From Tetrahymena elliotti 4EA (Eukaryota > Ciliophora > Oligohymenophorea > Hymenostomatida > Tetrahymenidae), in NCBI GenBank assembly GCA_000231825.2, contig JH720309.1:827978-891977 (forward strand): a stretch of 64,000 bases of DNA. The letters run 5' to 3'. The translations under genes and the position numbers were made by a program. Positions within the stretch are counted from its first letter, which is position 1. Each line of letters opens with the position of its first letter. Shown here one piece after another: positions 13,661 through 27,481 of this stretch. Under the pieces are notes generated by a model. That model ran no database searches. It worked only from the letters and a program-made list of their open reading frames with translations, and was not told the DNA's origin.

Positions 13661-16600
13661 ATGGAAATAAAAAGTGATATAGATTAAACTGATCTTGAAA
13701 AATAGCTCTCTCAAAAATTTAAATACAAAATATTTTACATGATTGATAAGATAATTGATTTCCATCATAATATTTTATCTATTGAATTAATATTTTTATT
13801 GGTACAAACATTCTAGTTGATAGGATTAATGGAATAGCCTTGGATGAGTAACTGCATTTTAACAAACAAAATTATGGATATCATGAAAGTCTTTCTATTT
13901 GTACCTTTTTTGATGAATAATGAATCGTCCTCTTCCTATTATGTGCTATTATATTTTTGTTCTTCTTTTATTATTATACTTATTCTGTCATTTGTATCTG
14001 CTTCATTTCTAGTCTAACATAATGAACAAATTAGCTAAAAACTTAAGATTTTTGAAAAAATCTTATTTTCATCTTTCAGCTTTTTGGTAAGTGCTACTAC
14101 ATAAATTCTCTACATACCTTTTTTAGAACTATTTGCCTCTACTATGAAATGCCAAAAAAATATAAATAATTAATATTCATCTTAACAATCATAAGATAAC
14201 GACTTTAATGTTATCACAAAAGAAGATTGTTTTTCTACTTTGAAAATACCAAATTTTATTATATCTATATCTTGCATGCTGCTTATGCATTTCTTTTGTA
14301 GATACATTAACATTATGTGCTTTGATACAAGACTTGATAGTACTTTTAAAAGCTCAAAATTTAATGGAAGTTATGAGCTTCATAGCTAATACTTTGTCTC
14401 CACTTTGTGTTTTATTAATACTTTCTTGTTTGAGGATTAATACAAAATAATAAAAATAATTACTACAACAGCTTGGTCGTTTAGATTAACTAAACTTCTC
14501 AATGATAATATGTTACATAATTATAAATTAATGTCTTTTTTAAAGTATGAGCAAGCTCTAATTATTTTTTGGACATCAATTATTGGAGTTTATGATTATT
14601 TCTTCTCAGGAAGCACTATTGTGGCATTTTTTTACATAGTAGGAATTGTATTCTTAACTATTTATAATATATATTATGAACCTATTACTAGTTCAATATG
14701 CTCAGATAATTCTTACAATTACAAATTTGTTGAAGACGCTTTCAAGTAACTAAGATTTTTATGTTATGCTCTTTCTAAATATGATTAATACTCTATAAAG
14801 ATAGATGGTTATCTTAATAGACACAGAAATGATTGCAATATACCATCATGTCCTTCAAGATCAAATTCTAATCGAATATAAAAATTTAACAGAATGCTTG
14901 TTAATTAAACAAATAATGAAGATTTAATAATGAGTATATTTGTTATTTTTACAGTTTTTAATGATAATATTTTAAAATTTGGAGGCTCTAATAAAATAAG
15001 ACTACTTTATGCACTTTTCTTGCTTTAAACTGTTTAAAATAAAGATTAAGCTTATATATAATTATCTTTCTTGATGCTTAATTAGCCATCTTTAGAAGAA
15101 GAATTTACTGTTTACAGATTGAAAAAAATTATCATGCAACTCTAAAATTAAAATTAGGGAAACTATCAAAGTAAATTTCTTTTTCATTTCAATTAAACAT
15201 TTTTAATAAACATTAAAATTATTAGAATTAGATTTTTCATCAGAGCTAACAACAGATGAATACTCAATCAAATTTAAAAAAATGATTAATTAAACAGTTA
15301 AAAATCTACTTAATTTTTGGTCAGAATTGCTTGAGCCCAAACCATCAGCTAAAAACTTAATTATGAATGGTAAGTAAGCTTTAGAATAAATAGAAAACAT
15401 TCAAAACTAATTTGAAAATCTCTTTTAAAATAATCAAATTAATTAATCTACCTTTCATGCCTACAAAGTATTCTAATTAAACATTTTAGAAAATAATCAA
15501 AATTATCAATTTTTACAAGGATTAAATACAATTTAAAATTAATAATCTGCAGAAAACATATAAAAAGAAGTAATCATAGAGGAATAAAATCTCTACACTC
15601 ATGGAAACATAGTTATAAGTTCATCAGAAGAAAATTTCTCAAATATTACAGAAATTAATCTTGAGATGCTTAAAATTATTGGTTATGTTAAATCTTAAGT
15701 ATTATCTAAAAACATGTCCTTTCTAATCCCTAACATATGGTAATAGCATCATAATTAATTTATTGAATCATATCTTGCCACTGGATACAGTAAAATATTA
15801 GGTAAATAAATAATATAAAAAATCATTTTAAATATTTTTGTTAGTTAAGTTAAAAAAAATTATAAAATGGGGAAGGGGATGCTAAAACTGGATCTTATTA
15901 ATTTAAAAAATAAATTTTCAAAAAGGTATTACATAATTAATAAGCTTAATTTAATAAAGGATTGACAAAAAAAATTATTTTACAGTAACATTTTTATATT
16001 TTGATAATATTCTCATTCAATATTGAAACAAAACGTTTGTCAAAAAAAAAAAAAAATTAAATAAATATTAAATAAAAATATTTACAGCAAATAAAACATT
16101 TCTAGACAAATTTTGAGAGGATTATTGATAAATTAAAATGACTATTTATTAGTGAGTAATCATTTATTTAAAATACAAAGGATTGCAAAGAGATCTGTTC
16201 ATTAAGAGTAAGCAAGAGTATTCAATACCTATTAAGCTAACTATAAAAACCATTCCTTCTCATATTTAAGGGCTACTTTTTTAAGCTTCAATAGTACCAT
16301 AAAATTTACTTTATGAGTATTCAGCTTTTATAATTACATAAATTAATGGATAGATTGAGAGTATTTCTCCAAGCGCTATCCCTATGTTTAATATAGATAT
16401 GAAAAAAGTTAAATAAGGTATGTTTATTGAAAAATTAATTCCAAACTTTTGGGAGCACATTCTTGATTTTTAGAACAAACGTGGAATTGAATTAGTTATT
16501 AAAACTTATAAGACAAAAATGATGTAGGAATCAAGGGTTTTGGTAAATGTTTAATAAATAACATTTATGAATGTGGGATAATAAGGGTATATAATTAGAT

Positions 16601-19600
16601 TATCAGAACTAAGAAGTGAAATAATAGATAAAAATAAAAGATTTAAAAGAATTACTTGTTTTTAATCTAAATCATATAATGATTCTATTTAAGATGAGAC
16701 ATTAAATTAACATAATGTAGAAGAAAATATTCATGAAAATAATAATAATAATAATAAGGAAGAAAATTCTGTTTTCAGTTAGAATATGAACACTCTTGAG
16801 CAGTCGTTATTACCAAATGGTTTTAATTTTAATTAAAAATGCTAACAAATAGAAATACTTTTTGATATGAGAACAAATTCTTTTTTAGGTGTAATGGTAA
16901 ATCTTTAAGCATAAAATAATCAAGCTGATAATTCTCAATAATTAAAAAAAAAATAAAGTCTCAAGTTTTTCTCATCTTAGTAAAGATAGTCAAATGTTAT
17001 GTAGAATAAATATGATACAATTTAAAATGAATCTAATATGCATCCTTTTATTTATACCTAAGAAAGAAATAATGAAGAAAGAGTTAAAGATATTATTTAT
17101 TATAGTAAAAGTTAAAAACATAAACCTTAGTAAGTAGATGATGAAGTTTAAACTATCCTTAGAAGTTTAATTGTTATGCAATCTATTCATAGCAATAATA
17201 ACAGAAGCAAACTCTCATCAAAATCATAAAAAAAACTTAGCAAAGAAAAGCAAGGAAGTAAAAATGAATTTCCTGAGGTGTATTTAAAAGCTAATGAAAT
17301 TGTTAAATGTTAAGAGGAATTTTAAAATCACATTTAATAGTTAGTAAATGACAAAGACAAAATAAATCAAAACAATAAAATAATTGATCATAATCATCAC
17401 TCAAAATTAGATAAAAATTATGGAGAAAATATCAAAACTTTAAGATTAGATAAAAACTTGATTGTTGATCCTAAAATAACCAACGATGAGTAAAACTTAA
17501 TTGAAAGCTTATAAAATGATTTGCAAAATTAAGAAGATGAAAATTATGAAGATGAATATAAAAAAGAATTAGACGAGGTAAATTAAAAATATCATTTTTT
17601 ATTATTCCAAAAAATTTTTATCGGTAATGCATAAAATTTAATTTCAGTAAAAAGACAGGTAGCATCCAAAACATCTAGATTATATAAAAAATTTATCTTA
17701 TCTTAAAATAAAGAGAAAATCATACCCATTAAAAATATTAATTATAATTTGATTTAATTTTTTAATAAATTAGTTTGTTAGTTCAAAAAAGAACATAAAA
17801 TCATTTTTGAAGGATGAAAACTTTAACTCTAACAATAGATTTTTTATTTATAAGGATTTGTTTTTGTTTCTGTTTTTAGTTTTCTAAATAGTTTATATCA
17901 TTTTATCAAAAGTACTCTATTCATAACAAGTTGAAGATACAATAACAAGATTTAAAATGTTTAATACTACAAACTTGCTATTTGCTAATACTTAGCATCT
18001 AATAGAGGGAGTATTTATAATGTTTGCAATAGACAAAAGGGTTTATTATAATTACGAAAATTTGAATTAAGAAACTGCCAACTTTTTATTTTAATAACAT
18101 CTGAAATTAGAAACTACATATCAATTTGCTTTAGAGGAATAACTTACACAAATTTATTTGAATTAAGTTGGTGTAACACAAGAAATGGAAGATTTATTTA
18201 TAAACAACAGAAACATCAAATTATTAATTCATTTCTAAAACATAAAAACTTTTATATACCCAAACAATCTTTACCAAGCATCTCAATAGGTTCTAGCTAA
18301 AGTTACTCATTTCAAGGTATTTTTTTATTTTTACTGAAAAAAACAAATAAAATTTTTCATAATATTTGTTAAAAAATATTTTTCGTTATTTCGTTATTTC
18401 GATAAAACAAAAAAAAAATAAAAGAGAATTTGATAAAAGAAATAAGAGGATTATTAAATACTGTTTAAATAAAATTATTTTAAAAATAGAAAGTTCCACT
18501 TGGATAATTTAATTATAGAAATAACGATATCTTAGTAAATCTAGAAAACTTTTCTAATCAGTTGCTGAATCAAATAATTCAATACAGAGATTTATAAGAA
18601 TAAGAAATATCAGGTTACTTAGATTAAATATAAATCTATTCTGAAAATATGCTTTTTATTGGATTTATTTACATTATAGCTTATATAGGTCTACTTATTG
18701 TTTTTTACCTAAAAACTCTACTTTATTATTATGAAGTACCTTCTATACTAACTACCATACCATTTTCTTAAATCAGAAATCAAGTAAACAAATGTGAATA
18801 GTTTTTAGGTAGAAGTATAAAGTAAGATGAAGATGATTCAGAGGAAATGTAAGAAGAATAAAATGAAAATAGAGATATTTTATTAAATACTTCTGATTAG
18901 TAGAATTATTTAAATAAATAAAATTCATCGAATTAAGAGTCTTAGAATAATATTGAATCCCTTAACTCAAAAATTTAGTCAAATATTTCAAATAAAATCA
19001 ATTAAAATTCTGCCAATGAAGCAAAATTTAGTTTGAGAGGTGTCACAAACTAAAAATTTAGAAAAATGAAATATAGTCTTTTAAACATTCAAATAATAAT
19101 ACCTTCCTTATTTTTACTATTATTTTTTTCAGTCTATGTTATTGTTGATACATACTTAATATAAAATTTCACAAATCTATTGAAATTATTTTACTAAGAA
19201 TTAACATACAGTGTAAAACTTGAACCAGATTTAATACTATTATATAATTGCTTAAAAAGTTAAACAATAGCTAGTGATTACATTGGAGTAAGATAGATTT
19301 ATCAACCACTTGATTATTTTAAGTAAAATGTTAATAATATGTATGATTTAATTGATAACTTTACACATATTCATTATAGTAATTACAGAAATCTCCCATC
19401 TGTTTACTAGAGCTAGTTTGATTAATATTTTTCTAAGAACCCTAATTTTTGCTCTGAAATATATTAAAAACAGCCTTAAAGTGTAAATTAAACTGAATGT
19501 AATGATTTTTTAAATGGTTTATTCAATGAAGGAATAAATATAGTTATGGAACGCCTCTTAACTGAAATGATTTCTTACTCATAAAATATATCTTCCAGTT

Positions 19601-19947
19601 AGATAAATTTTCCCTATAAGTAATCTGTGAATTCATAAATGTATCAAATATAAACAATATCAACTTACTTAATGTTTGTCATGAGAGAATTAAATAATCT
19701 TTTTATAGATGGAATATAATCTCTTTCTTAGAATCTAAGTTTAGTAAGAATTGCTGTTTCTGTTGCTATTGGCTGTCTTTTATTCACTTTCTTTCTCTTC
19801 ATCTCTATTCCTGTTATTTAGAGAGTAAAAAATAAAATTTTTAACCAAAGATAGATACTGAATCTACTGAGTAAAAATTAAATATCCTCAAACACACACA
19901 TTAGAAATTATATACTTAAAAATTATTTAACCAATTCTAAAAAATGA
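13661..19947 (+). CDS. TmcB-type multi-pass membrane protein with PAS-like domains (copy 2)
   Basis: Tandem paralogue of the gene at 5927. Five exons (13661-15170, 15226-15801, 16181-17577, 17774-18316, 18490-19947) sum to 5,484 nt, giving 1,827 residues. Every intron sits at the same place and phase as in copy 1, and the fourth exon is exactly 543 nt in both. The N-terminal spans, the Cys-Asn-Ile-Pro-Ser-Cys-Pro-Ser form of the TmcB-type motif, both PAS-like regions and the C-terminal spans are all kept. The linkers differ most: copy 2 has an Asn run (AAT repeats near 16740). Intron 2 contains the G-rich tract TGGGGAAGGGGATG near 15869. No lesion was found, so both copies appear functional. 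Confidence 0.85.
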
Positions 19948-20304
19948 ATGAAAACAGTTATGAAAAAATTTAATATTGTACTGAAGAAAAGGTTGCACAT
20001 CTATAATGGTTGGAAAATCATTATTCTTCAAACTTGTTTAATTATTACTCTTTTGCTTGTTATAAGTTAGGGTTGATTGGCAAACAAACTTCTATTTTTT
20101 ACTATTTTCCTTAATTATTTTTACTGTTGGGTCAATCTAGTCATCTCCATATCTCCATGTTTATGATTAAGTGTGTATTCTAAATATTAATTGATTTTAC
20201 AGTTTTCATAATTTTGTTGTAAAAAAGCAATGAAATTTTTCCTATTAATGATTAATTAATTAAATTCAATACTATTTCTAAATAATCTTTAAAAAAATAA
20301 AAAA

Positions 20305-22485
20305 ATGTTAATAAATAATTAAAAGTGTTTTACAAATATCAGTGATGTACACAAATTTTTTAACACTTTGAATTATATTTTAATATTTATCTGTTAATAG
20401 TTACAAAGAGAATCTGATTTGAATTCTTATTTGTGGATTCATTTTAGCTTAAGGTAAAATAAAAAATCTTTGTTTAGATAGCCTAATTATTTATTTAAAA
20501 CTCTTTGTCTTGAGCAAAGATTCTGTTTAAAAATCATTTATTTATTTTTCAATAAATCGAGACCTTAATTTAAGAGAATTTGATTTAGTTTGGTTCAATT
20601 AACTATTTCTTTTACTCATTTTTTTCAATATATATTTTTATCATTTTTAAAAAGTGGAAGTAATATTAATGAGATAGATACCTAAGAGTTAGCATCTAGT
20701 TTTGCAAAATGCACAAACCTCTAAACTTTGAATCTTAACCTGTCGTAAAAACAGTGTTTCAATATTAATTATATTTTTTTTAATAAATAAAGACTTTTAT
20801 TTTTGATAAGACAAATTTGGGTTGAATTGATATTTAGTTTTATTATTTAAAATTATCCATATTTTTGTTTTTAGCAATCTCTCTAATCTTAACTCAAATC
20901 AATTATTAAAAGAAAAAATAATATTGGTGATTTGGGTACCTAAGAATTAGCATCAGTCTTAGTAGTATGTACAAATCTCAAATATATGACTCTTGACCTT
21001 GAGTAAAATTATTTTTAATCTTCATTATTTATTTATTTATGCATTTCTGAAAAAATAAAAATTTAATTAAAAACTGACTAATTTTGTTTGGATTACTAGA
21101 TATTTGTTAGGATCTTTTATTTTTTTAAAATTTAATTCGCTTTCTTCTTCAATAAATAATACATTATTCAATACTTTATTTTTAAAAAACTCTTACAAAG
21201 TAGTAATAATATTGGTGAACTGGGTGCAGTAGGATTAGGATCTGGCCTAGCAAAATCTTCTCACCTTTAAACTTTGAGACTGAACATTGGGTAAAAATAT
21301 TCTCTGAATATTAATTACACATTTTTGAATATAGAAAGATTGTAAATTATGAGCATTGACTAATTTATGCCTTGTTGACATTCTTCTTTTTCATAAATTT
21401 ATTTGTTAATTTCAAATTTTTATCTTTTTATTATTCAACTGATTTTTTCATTCAATATTTTTTTTATAATTTTAAAAGCAAGAATAAAATTGGTCAAGTA
21501 GGTTCGTAAAGTCTGTTTTCTGGTTTAACAAAATGCTTTAAAATCTAAAAATTGATTCTTTTGCTTTAGTAAATAGTGATTCAATATTAAATATGCATTT
21601 TTTAATAAATAAAGGCATTCATTTGTGATCATATTAGATTCCTTTAGTTAAAAACATGCTAAAATAAGACTAAACAGAAATACTCTTTAACAACATAAAG
21701 AATTAGATGTGATTGTTCGTTCTATTTATTTGGGTTTATTTGAAATAGGGCCTGTTTATTTTTTCTTTTTTGTTAAATTTAATTCATATTATTATTTTTT
21801 TCTCATTCTAAAAATATTTTTTTAATAAAATTTTATTTTTTTATTTCTAAAAAGATAAAATAATATTGGCCAAACAGGTGCATAAGGATTAGGATCTGAG
21901 TTAGCTAAATGCTCTAATATCTAAACTTTATTTATTTAACTCTAGTAAAAAGATTTATTTAATACAAATTGTGCATTTTAAGAAAGACTTAAATTTATGA
22001 GTCTAATAGATGAGTTAACTTGATATTCAACTGGTTAATTTTTATTTTTTACCAACTCATCTTTATATTTTTCATTCTTAAATATTTCTTAATTCAATAT
22101 TGTTTAAAAGGTGGAATAATATTGGTGAAATAGGCTCATAAGAATTAGTAAAAAGCTTAGCAAAATGCTCTAATATCAAAATTTTGAATCTTAATATCTC
22201 GTAATAATATTTTTTTCAAAATTAGTCATATGTATTTTTTAATTAATAAAGATTTTAATTAGTAAAAAACTCATTAGTTTTGGTTTTTCCTAACAATTTA
22301 ATGATTTCTATTTTTTATTTTCTAATTTATTTACCATAGTAATTTAAATTATTATTGAAACATTTCTTTATTCAATGTTTATCTTTGTTAAAAGGTACAA
22401 TAATGTTGATGAAATGGGTAGATAACGATTAAAACAGGCTCTATAAAAAGCAAAATAATTAGTTAAATTGAATTATCATGATTGA
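20305..22485 (+). CDS. LRR protein built from one-repeat exons (six repeats)
   Basis: Eight exons: 20305-20453, then six of exactly 90 nt (20655-20744, 20913-21002, 21201-21290, 21479-21568, 21855-21944, 22111-22200), and a terminal exon 22395-22485 ending in TGA. The sum is 780 nt, 259 residues. Every internal exon starts with the third base of a codon and ends with two bases of the next, so exons can be added or lost without changing frame. Each encodes one repeat like Asn-Asn-Ile-Gly-Glu-x-Gly-x-x-x-Leu-Gly-Ser-x-Leu-Ala-Lys-Cys-Ser-Asn-Leu-Gln. The first exon (Met-Leu-Ile ... Ser-Asp-Leu-Asn-Ser-Tyr) matches the first exons of the minus-strand genes at 31864 and 39340, which fixes the start. 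The last exon carries the family's closing motif (Lys-Ala-Lys-x-Leu-Val). Likely a protein-binding solenoid; function unknown. Confidence 0.8.
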
Positions 22486-22890
22486 ATTACTTAATTCTTA
22501 ATAAAAAGAAAAATATTTATGATGCTTAAATAAGTTTATGAATTTTATATTTTATTTATAAACTTGTTTAAGAAAAAAAAAAAAAATAAAATATTAACTG
22601 TAAACTGTAATACTGTATGTAGCCGAGTAGGCAGTACCTTAGGGTACTATATATAAACTTGTTTTTTGAAAAAAATTACTTTAAAACTAATATAATAAGT
22701 CAAATATTTATAAAATATTGTTAGTGATTATCTATCATAATTACTTCTATATTAATTTTTCGAAGATTTATTTTTAATGAATAATTCATTCACGAAGTTT
22801 CCTGTGAGTTAAAATCATTTTAAAATTAATTTAAGCTAACAAATTATAATTTTAAGAAAATAAATAATAAAAGGAAAGCATAAATAAATT
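22486..22890. other. Spacer with a short hairpin
   Basis: No gene. At about 22614-22655 lies an unusually GC-containing patch with a perfect 6-bp inverted repeat, AGTACC-TTAG-GGTACT. Its role is unknown. Confidence 0.35.
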
Positions 22891-23427
22891 ATGAATTGTA
22901 CAAAGATGAAGAAATAACTCCCGAAAAATAAAAGGTAGGAGATTTTGTTTTTTGTTATTTAAATTTTGATTTTTTATTTTCCTCTTTTGAATTTTTATTT
23001 TTATCATTTTTTCCAAGGTATAATATTATTAGCGATGTAGGAGGATAAGGACTAGCATTAGGCTGTGAAATTCTCTAATCTTAAAACATTGGCTGTTCAC
23101 CTCTAGTAAATACTGTTTTGAAATTAATTATACATTTTTGACTGAATAAATAAAAACTTTAATGAATTAGCTGTTGACTTATTTGGTAGATTTACTTGTT
23201 ATTTGTTTGGCTAATTAATTAACTATTATTTGTTGTTTGTTTGTTTTCAGATTTAATTAAAATATTTATGTTTTTCTCATTCTTTTATATATTTTTTTAT
23301 TCAATATTTATCATTTATTCTTATAATTGTTAAAAGTGGGAATTAGATTAGTCATATGGGCAGAAAAGGACAACTATATAAACTAGTAAAATCAAAAAAA
23401 TTAATTGCTTTATCGTATTTATGTTGA
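22891..23427 (+). pseudogene. Minimal LRR gene with a frameshift
   Basis: Three exons can be recognised: 22891-22934 (ATG start, 14 codons plus two bases, donor GTAGGAG), 23018-23105, and 23337-23427. The last has the length (91 nt) and closing motif (Lys-Ser-Lys-Lys-Leu-Ile) of the terminal exon of the gene just upstream. The single repeat exon is 88 nt rather than 90, and its second half (Lys-Phe-Ser-Asn-Leu-Lys) is out of frame with the first. It is best read as a decayed, shortened duplicate of the 20305 gene. A tiny functional protein using another splice site is possible but unlikely. Confidence 0.5.
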
Positions 23428-23881
23428 AATAATTACTATTTATAAATTGAAGAATATCCATTACTGACTATCTTCTCAATAATCTAATGATTATTATATT
23501 TTTTTGAAAAATAATAATAAATTTCAACTTAATTAAAACAAAAAATCATTTGCTTTGATCATCATACATATTGGTTTTTTATTATTGAAATTCAATAGAA
23601 TTTTTAGTGAAATTTAGACAATTAAAAATATTTTATCTTTATTTCAAGTTTAAAAGTATTTTTAACAAAATATAAAAAGCAATTACAGAAAAATAATATT
23701 ATAGTAAATATGAAGATATATGTAATTTTATCTATAATTACCATAATTCCTGTCAACAAAAGTGATGAAACGGAATATGAGGATTCTGTATTTTTTTTTT
23801 CCAAAAACTCACTTCTAGTCAAAATTATTGAGAATGAAGAGGAATGAATGAATACTCAAGACATTACAGTATATTTTTATT

Positions 23882-26800
23882 TCATTTTGAGGGTTTTTCT
23901 ATCCAAAAAAGCCACGCATAAAGATTTTTTACATACCTCTAAGTTCCAGCAGTTTTATTCCAAAAATCATTGAATAATTTTGTAAATCCACAGTCGATGA
24001 CAATTCTTCCTCTTTGACTTTTTCCAGGTAAAGCCATGAAGCAAGGTAAGTTATCACTACTGGTTCCAATAATTTCTAAATCTCCATAGTTAAGAGGGTT
24101 TGTTTTACTTGTAATTTTTGGTGCACATATAGTATTTCCTTCATATAGATTTTCCAATCCTGTAGTTATGAGGTGAGGCCCGAATTGTTAAATTTGATTA
24201 TTACTTCCTTTATTCAAAATTTGTTCTCCAGAGTAGTAGCCTTTAAGTTACATTTTTATTGGAATTTAATTTTCATATCCTAAATCAATTTAATTTAATA
24301 TGATATTGGCATGAAAATAGTATGGATCATTATCTGCCCATAATGCTAAACCTTTTTGTTTTCTCAAGTGAATTTAGACTGATTAAGTAAAATCAGAGAT
24401 TTTTGTTTGTCGATTTGCAAAAACTGTTCCACTTATTATCCAAGCTTAATCAAATGAAGGTAATTCATTTATAAATTACTACTCGTCTAAGACAATTTTA
24501 TAATTTTTAATTCCTTTTTCTTTGATTGCTGGAATAACATAACTTTCTAAATCAAATGCATAAAACATTCCTATTATTAGAGAGAATTCGTTGAATTGAT
24601 GATCTTTAGCTAAATCAAATGAAGAAGATAACGGATTACCAAATTAATCTCTATAAGACTATTTTTGCTTGTATTCATCTTAAAAATTGTAATACTTTTG
24701 TTATTAAAAATTTTAAGCATTATATTATAATTTCTAAATATAAATTGGAGCATAAATCATAGCTATTACAATTATTATTATGTTAACATAAACCTTGTTT
24801 AGCATAAATATCTTTAATATATTTATGTAATTTTAAGGTTTCAAACAGCTAAAAATCTTCTCTTAAAAGCTCATGTTGCAAGTATCTCTTTGGATAATTA
24901 TTTTTTCATATTGCTGGCAGAACTCTTTGAAGGTATTCTAATGTATTTATTGAGCAGAATCCTCATTTTTAATACATTCTTCTATCTGAATATATTCATA
25001 GTAGCTATTTAAAATGTTATAATTTTCATACCATTAAACTTATGAAATTATTTAGTCTTGAAATAGAAAATGTAAATTTGTGAAATGTTTGAATTCTGAA
25101 TGGTTTGCAAGAGTTTAAAGAATTTTATTTGAATTTTCTTTTAATGATTTAAGATTTATTTCAATTTTTGTTTTTTCTATCAAGAATTTGAAAAAATTAT
25201 GGATTCTATAATCAATTAAATTGACAATTATATTTATCAAGGTTATGTCTTACTCAATTATCAATAGCACCTAGACTATATTTTTGAAGAATTATCTGTA
25301 AAGACAAACTTTTTCTATTGTTTCATTGGTTAAATTTGAAAGATTTTATGAAAACTAATTGAAATAACTTTGACAAGAGAGAGCAAGTTTTGTGATAAAT
25401 TAATTCAATTTTAAGCGCCACTACTTTAAGTTAATAACTTTTGTTTGGTCAATTTAAAGAGAAGCATTCTCAATAATTAAATCAATAAAGAGAATGTATA
25501 GATTTATATTTTCTATATTTTCCATGTAAAAACTAAAGAATTTAGTTTCATCAAGATCGAAAATGATTTCCCAAAGTGAATAAATTTATTTCAAGTTAAA
25601 TGAGCAGATTGCGATTATTTTTTCTTCATATTTATAATATACTTCAAACTGTTACCTTCTTATACTCAAAGTAAATCTATTAGTTGTTTTTGCTAATTTT
25701 ATTAGTAAAATAAGCAAATCTACCTTGACAACTTTCTTCTAAAAATACAATTAAGATATGAATTCAACAAGCTTTTCTAAAAGGATCTCATAGCAATCAA
25801 ACTATTGAACTAAATCTTTGCAAGAAAGTGTTTTGCTTTCGAATATTTAACATAAATTCATGATAATATGAATGTAGAGGTCTTTTTTAACATCACCTCC
25901 TACACTGTATTCATTCAAAAATTGTATGTATTATTAAACTTTCTATTTTAAATTTGAGATATATTCCTCATAAAATACTTTTATTTCTGTTTGGTTATGC
26001 AAACGAGCATATTGAATTATCATTTCCAAGTATTCTATGTTAATCAAGGATTACTCAAATTAAATAAGTTTTAGTTCTTCAACAATTCTTTTTATCCTAT
26101 TGGAGTATATCTCATTTTTGCTTAGATAATTTAATTAAATTTCTGATGTCAATTCACAAGTTGAAGCTTGAATCTCTCTAAGTAAAAATAAATTGTATTA
26201 AGAAATGCAAATATCCAATTTATAGATTAAGCATGAAGTTTAGAAGAAATAAATGAATTTATTTTTCTTTTCAATTTATAAACAATTCAAGACTTGTAGA
26301 AATTCAGTATAAACAGATCTAAATGTTGCAAAAGGTATTTGCTCAGATGAATAATATTCTTCTCTTAACGTCTCCATCCACTTAAAGTATTAGAAAGTTT
26401 GCAAAATGACATTTTCTTCTTCTGTTAAGCTGTAACTTCCACTTTAGAATTCTTTAAGGACACTTTTGTATTTAGTGTAAAGACTTTCATTTGTCAAAAG
26501 TATCAAAATATCATGGAACTATTTTGATATGAATTTAATTTTGATTTTCTCAACCAAAGCTTTGAGTTATTTCAATATCTGTTCAACCTAAATAAATTCT
26601 TATTAACTTATTAAAATTATTATTTCTTCTTTGAATTGCTTTAAACTACTAAAGAATTTATAAAGCACTGTTTATGTAAAATAGAAAAGGCAGCAACTCC
26701 AAAACCTCCTACTGAATTCTGATTAACCATTAGAAAAGCTAAGCAATTCTATTAATCTATTCTTTTCTTCTCCATCAAAAGAAAAATTAATTAATAGAGT

Positions 26801-27481
26801 TCTACTCTACCCATCAGAAGTATTGATTAATTCATCCTTTGTCAATTCTTATTATTCTTCTTCTACATTTTTTAAAGTAATTTAGTCATTCCCACTATCA
26901 GGTGTTGATAGAGAATCTCTCACAAACATGCTTTCAGATGATAATTATGATTAAAATTCTCTTTTTTAACAAAAAAGTTAAATGAATTTCTTCTATTCGT
27001 CTTCTGAAAGCTTATCATTTGACACAAAGAAACTTAAGAATTTAACTTTTTCTAGAATTTTAATAATAGTGATGACTTAAGCAAAAGATTTTAAAGAATC
27101 TTCTTCATTTTCTTTTTTGTTCTTCAAATTTAAGCAATTTATAGAATCTCTTTGTTTCTAAAATACTCTCCAGTCTAAATCAGAAGTAGCCTCAGATATG
27201 AAATTCACTTGCTCTTCAAAGATTGAACCTATTTTTTGAGGTATTATTTATACAAATTACATTTAGCTCATTTGATCATCACCAATTTAAATTTGTAATT
27301 TATTTGATTTTAACTTTCTATCTTCTAAGTAGGAACTTAATCTAGACTTATCCTTTAACTAAGCAAATATGTATATTTCTAAATCAGATGGCATCATAGA
27401 ACAAGGCTGGTCTTAATACTAAGATAGCATTTCATTAATTTCAGTTAAATACTTACTTATTAGTGTGTTTTAGCTATTCAT
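23882..27481 (-). CDS. Uncharacterised 1,199-residue protein with C-terminal class-I-amidotransferase-like domain
   Basis: One uninterrupted frame of 1,200 codons from the ATG at 27481 to the TGA at 23882, with no intron. Residues 1 to about 890 are mostly helical, Gln/Glu/Lys-rich and unrecognised, with an acidic Ser-rich patch near 150-220. A hydrophobic segment (Val-Asn-Ile-Ile-Ile-Ile-Val-Ile-Ala) lies near 895-915. The last ~240 residues contain Leu-Ala-Leu-Trp-Ala-Asp-Asn-Asp-Pro-Tyr-Tyr, then His-Leu-Ile-Thr-Thr-Gly-Leu, then Gly-Thr-Gln-Arg-Tyr-Val-Lys-Asn. That pattern resembles a class I glutamine amidotransferase-like (ThuA-like) domain found in large eukaryotic proteins. The match is from memory and I see no clear catalytic Cys-His pair. 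Gene extent is certain; function is not. Confidence 0.7.

Noticed and set aside
22614..22655. tRNA or small RNA gene at a GC-containing patch
   Set aside because: Only a 6-bp hairpin is present; no cloverleaf, no T-arm consensus.
23622..23822. Small hydrophobic protein on the minus strand with its own start
   Set aside because: The apparent start is TTG, not ATG. The stretch makes sense only as an alternative last exon of the 1,199-residue gene, so it is reported as a finding and not as a gene.
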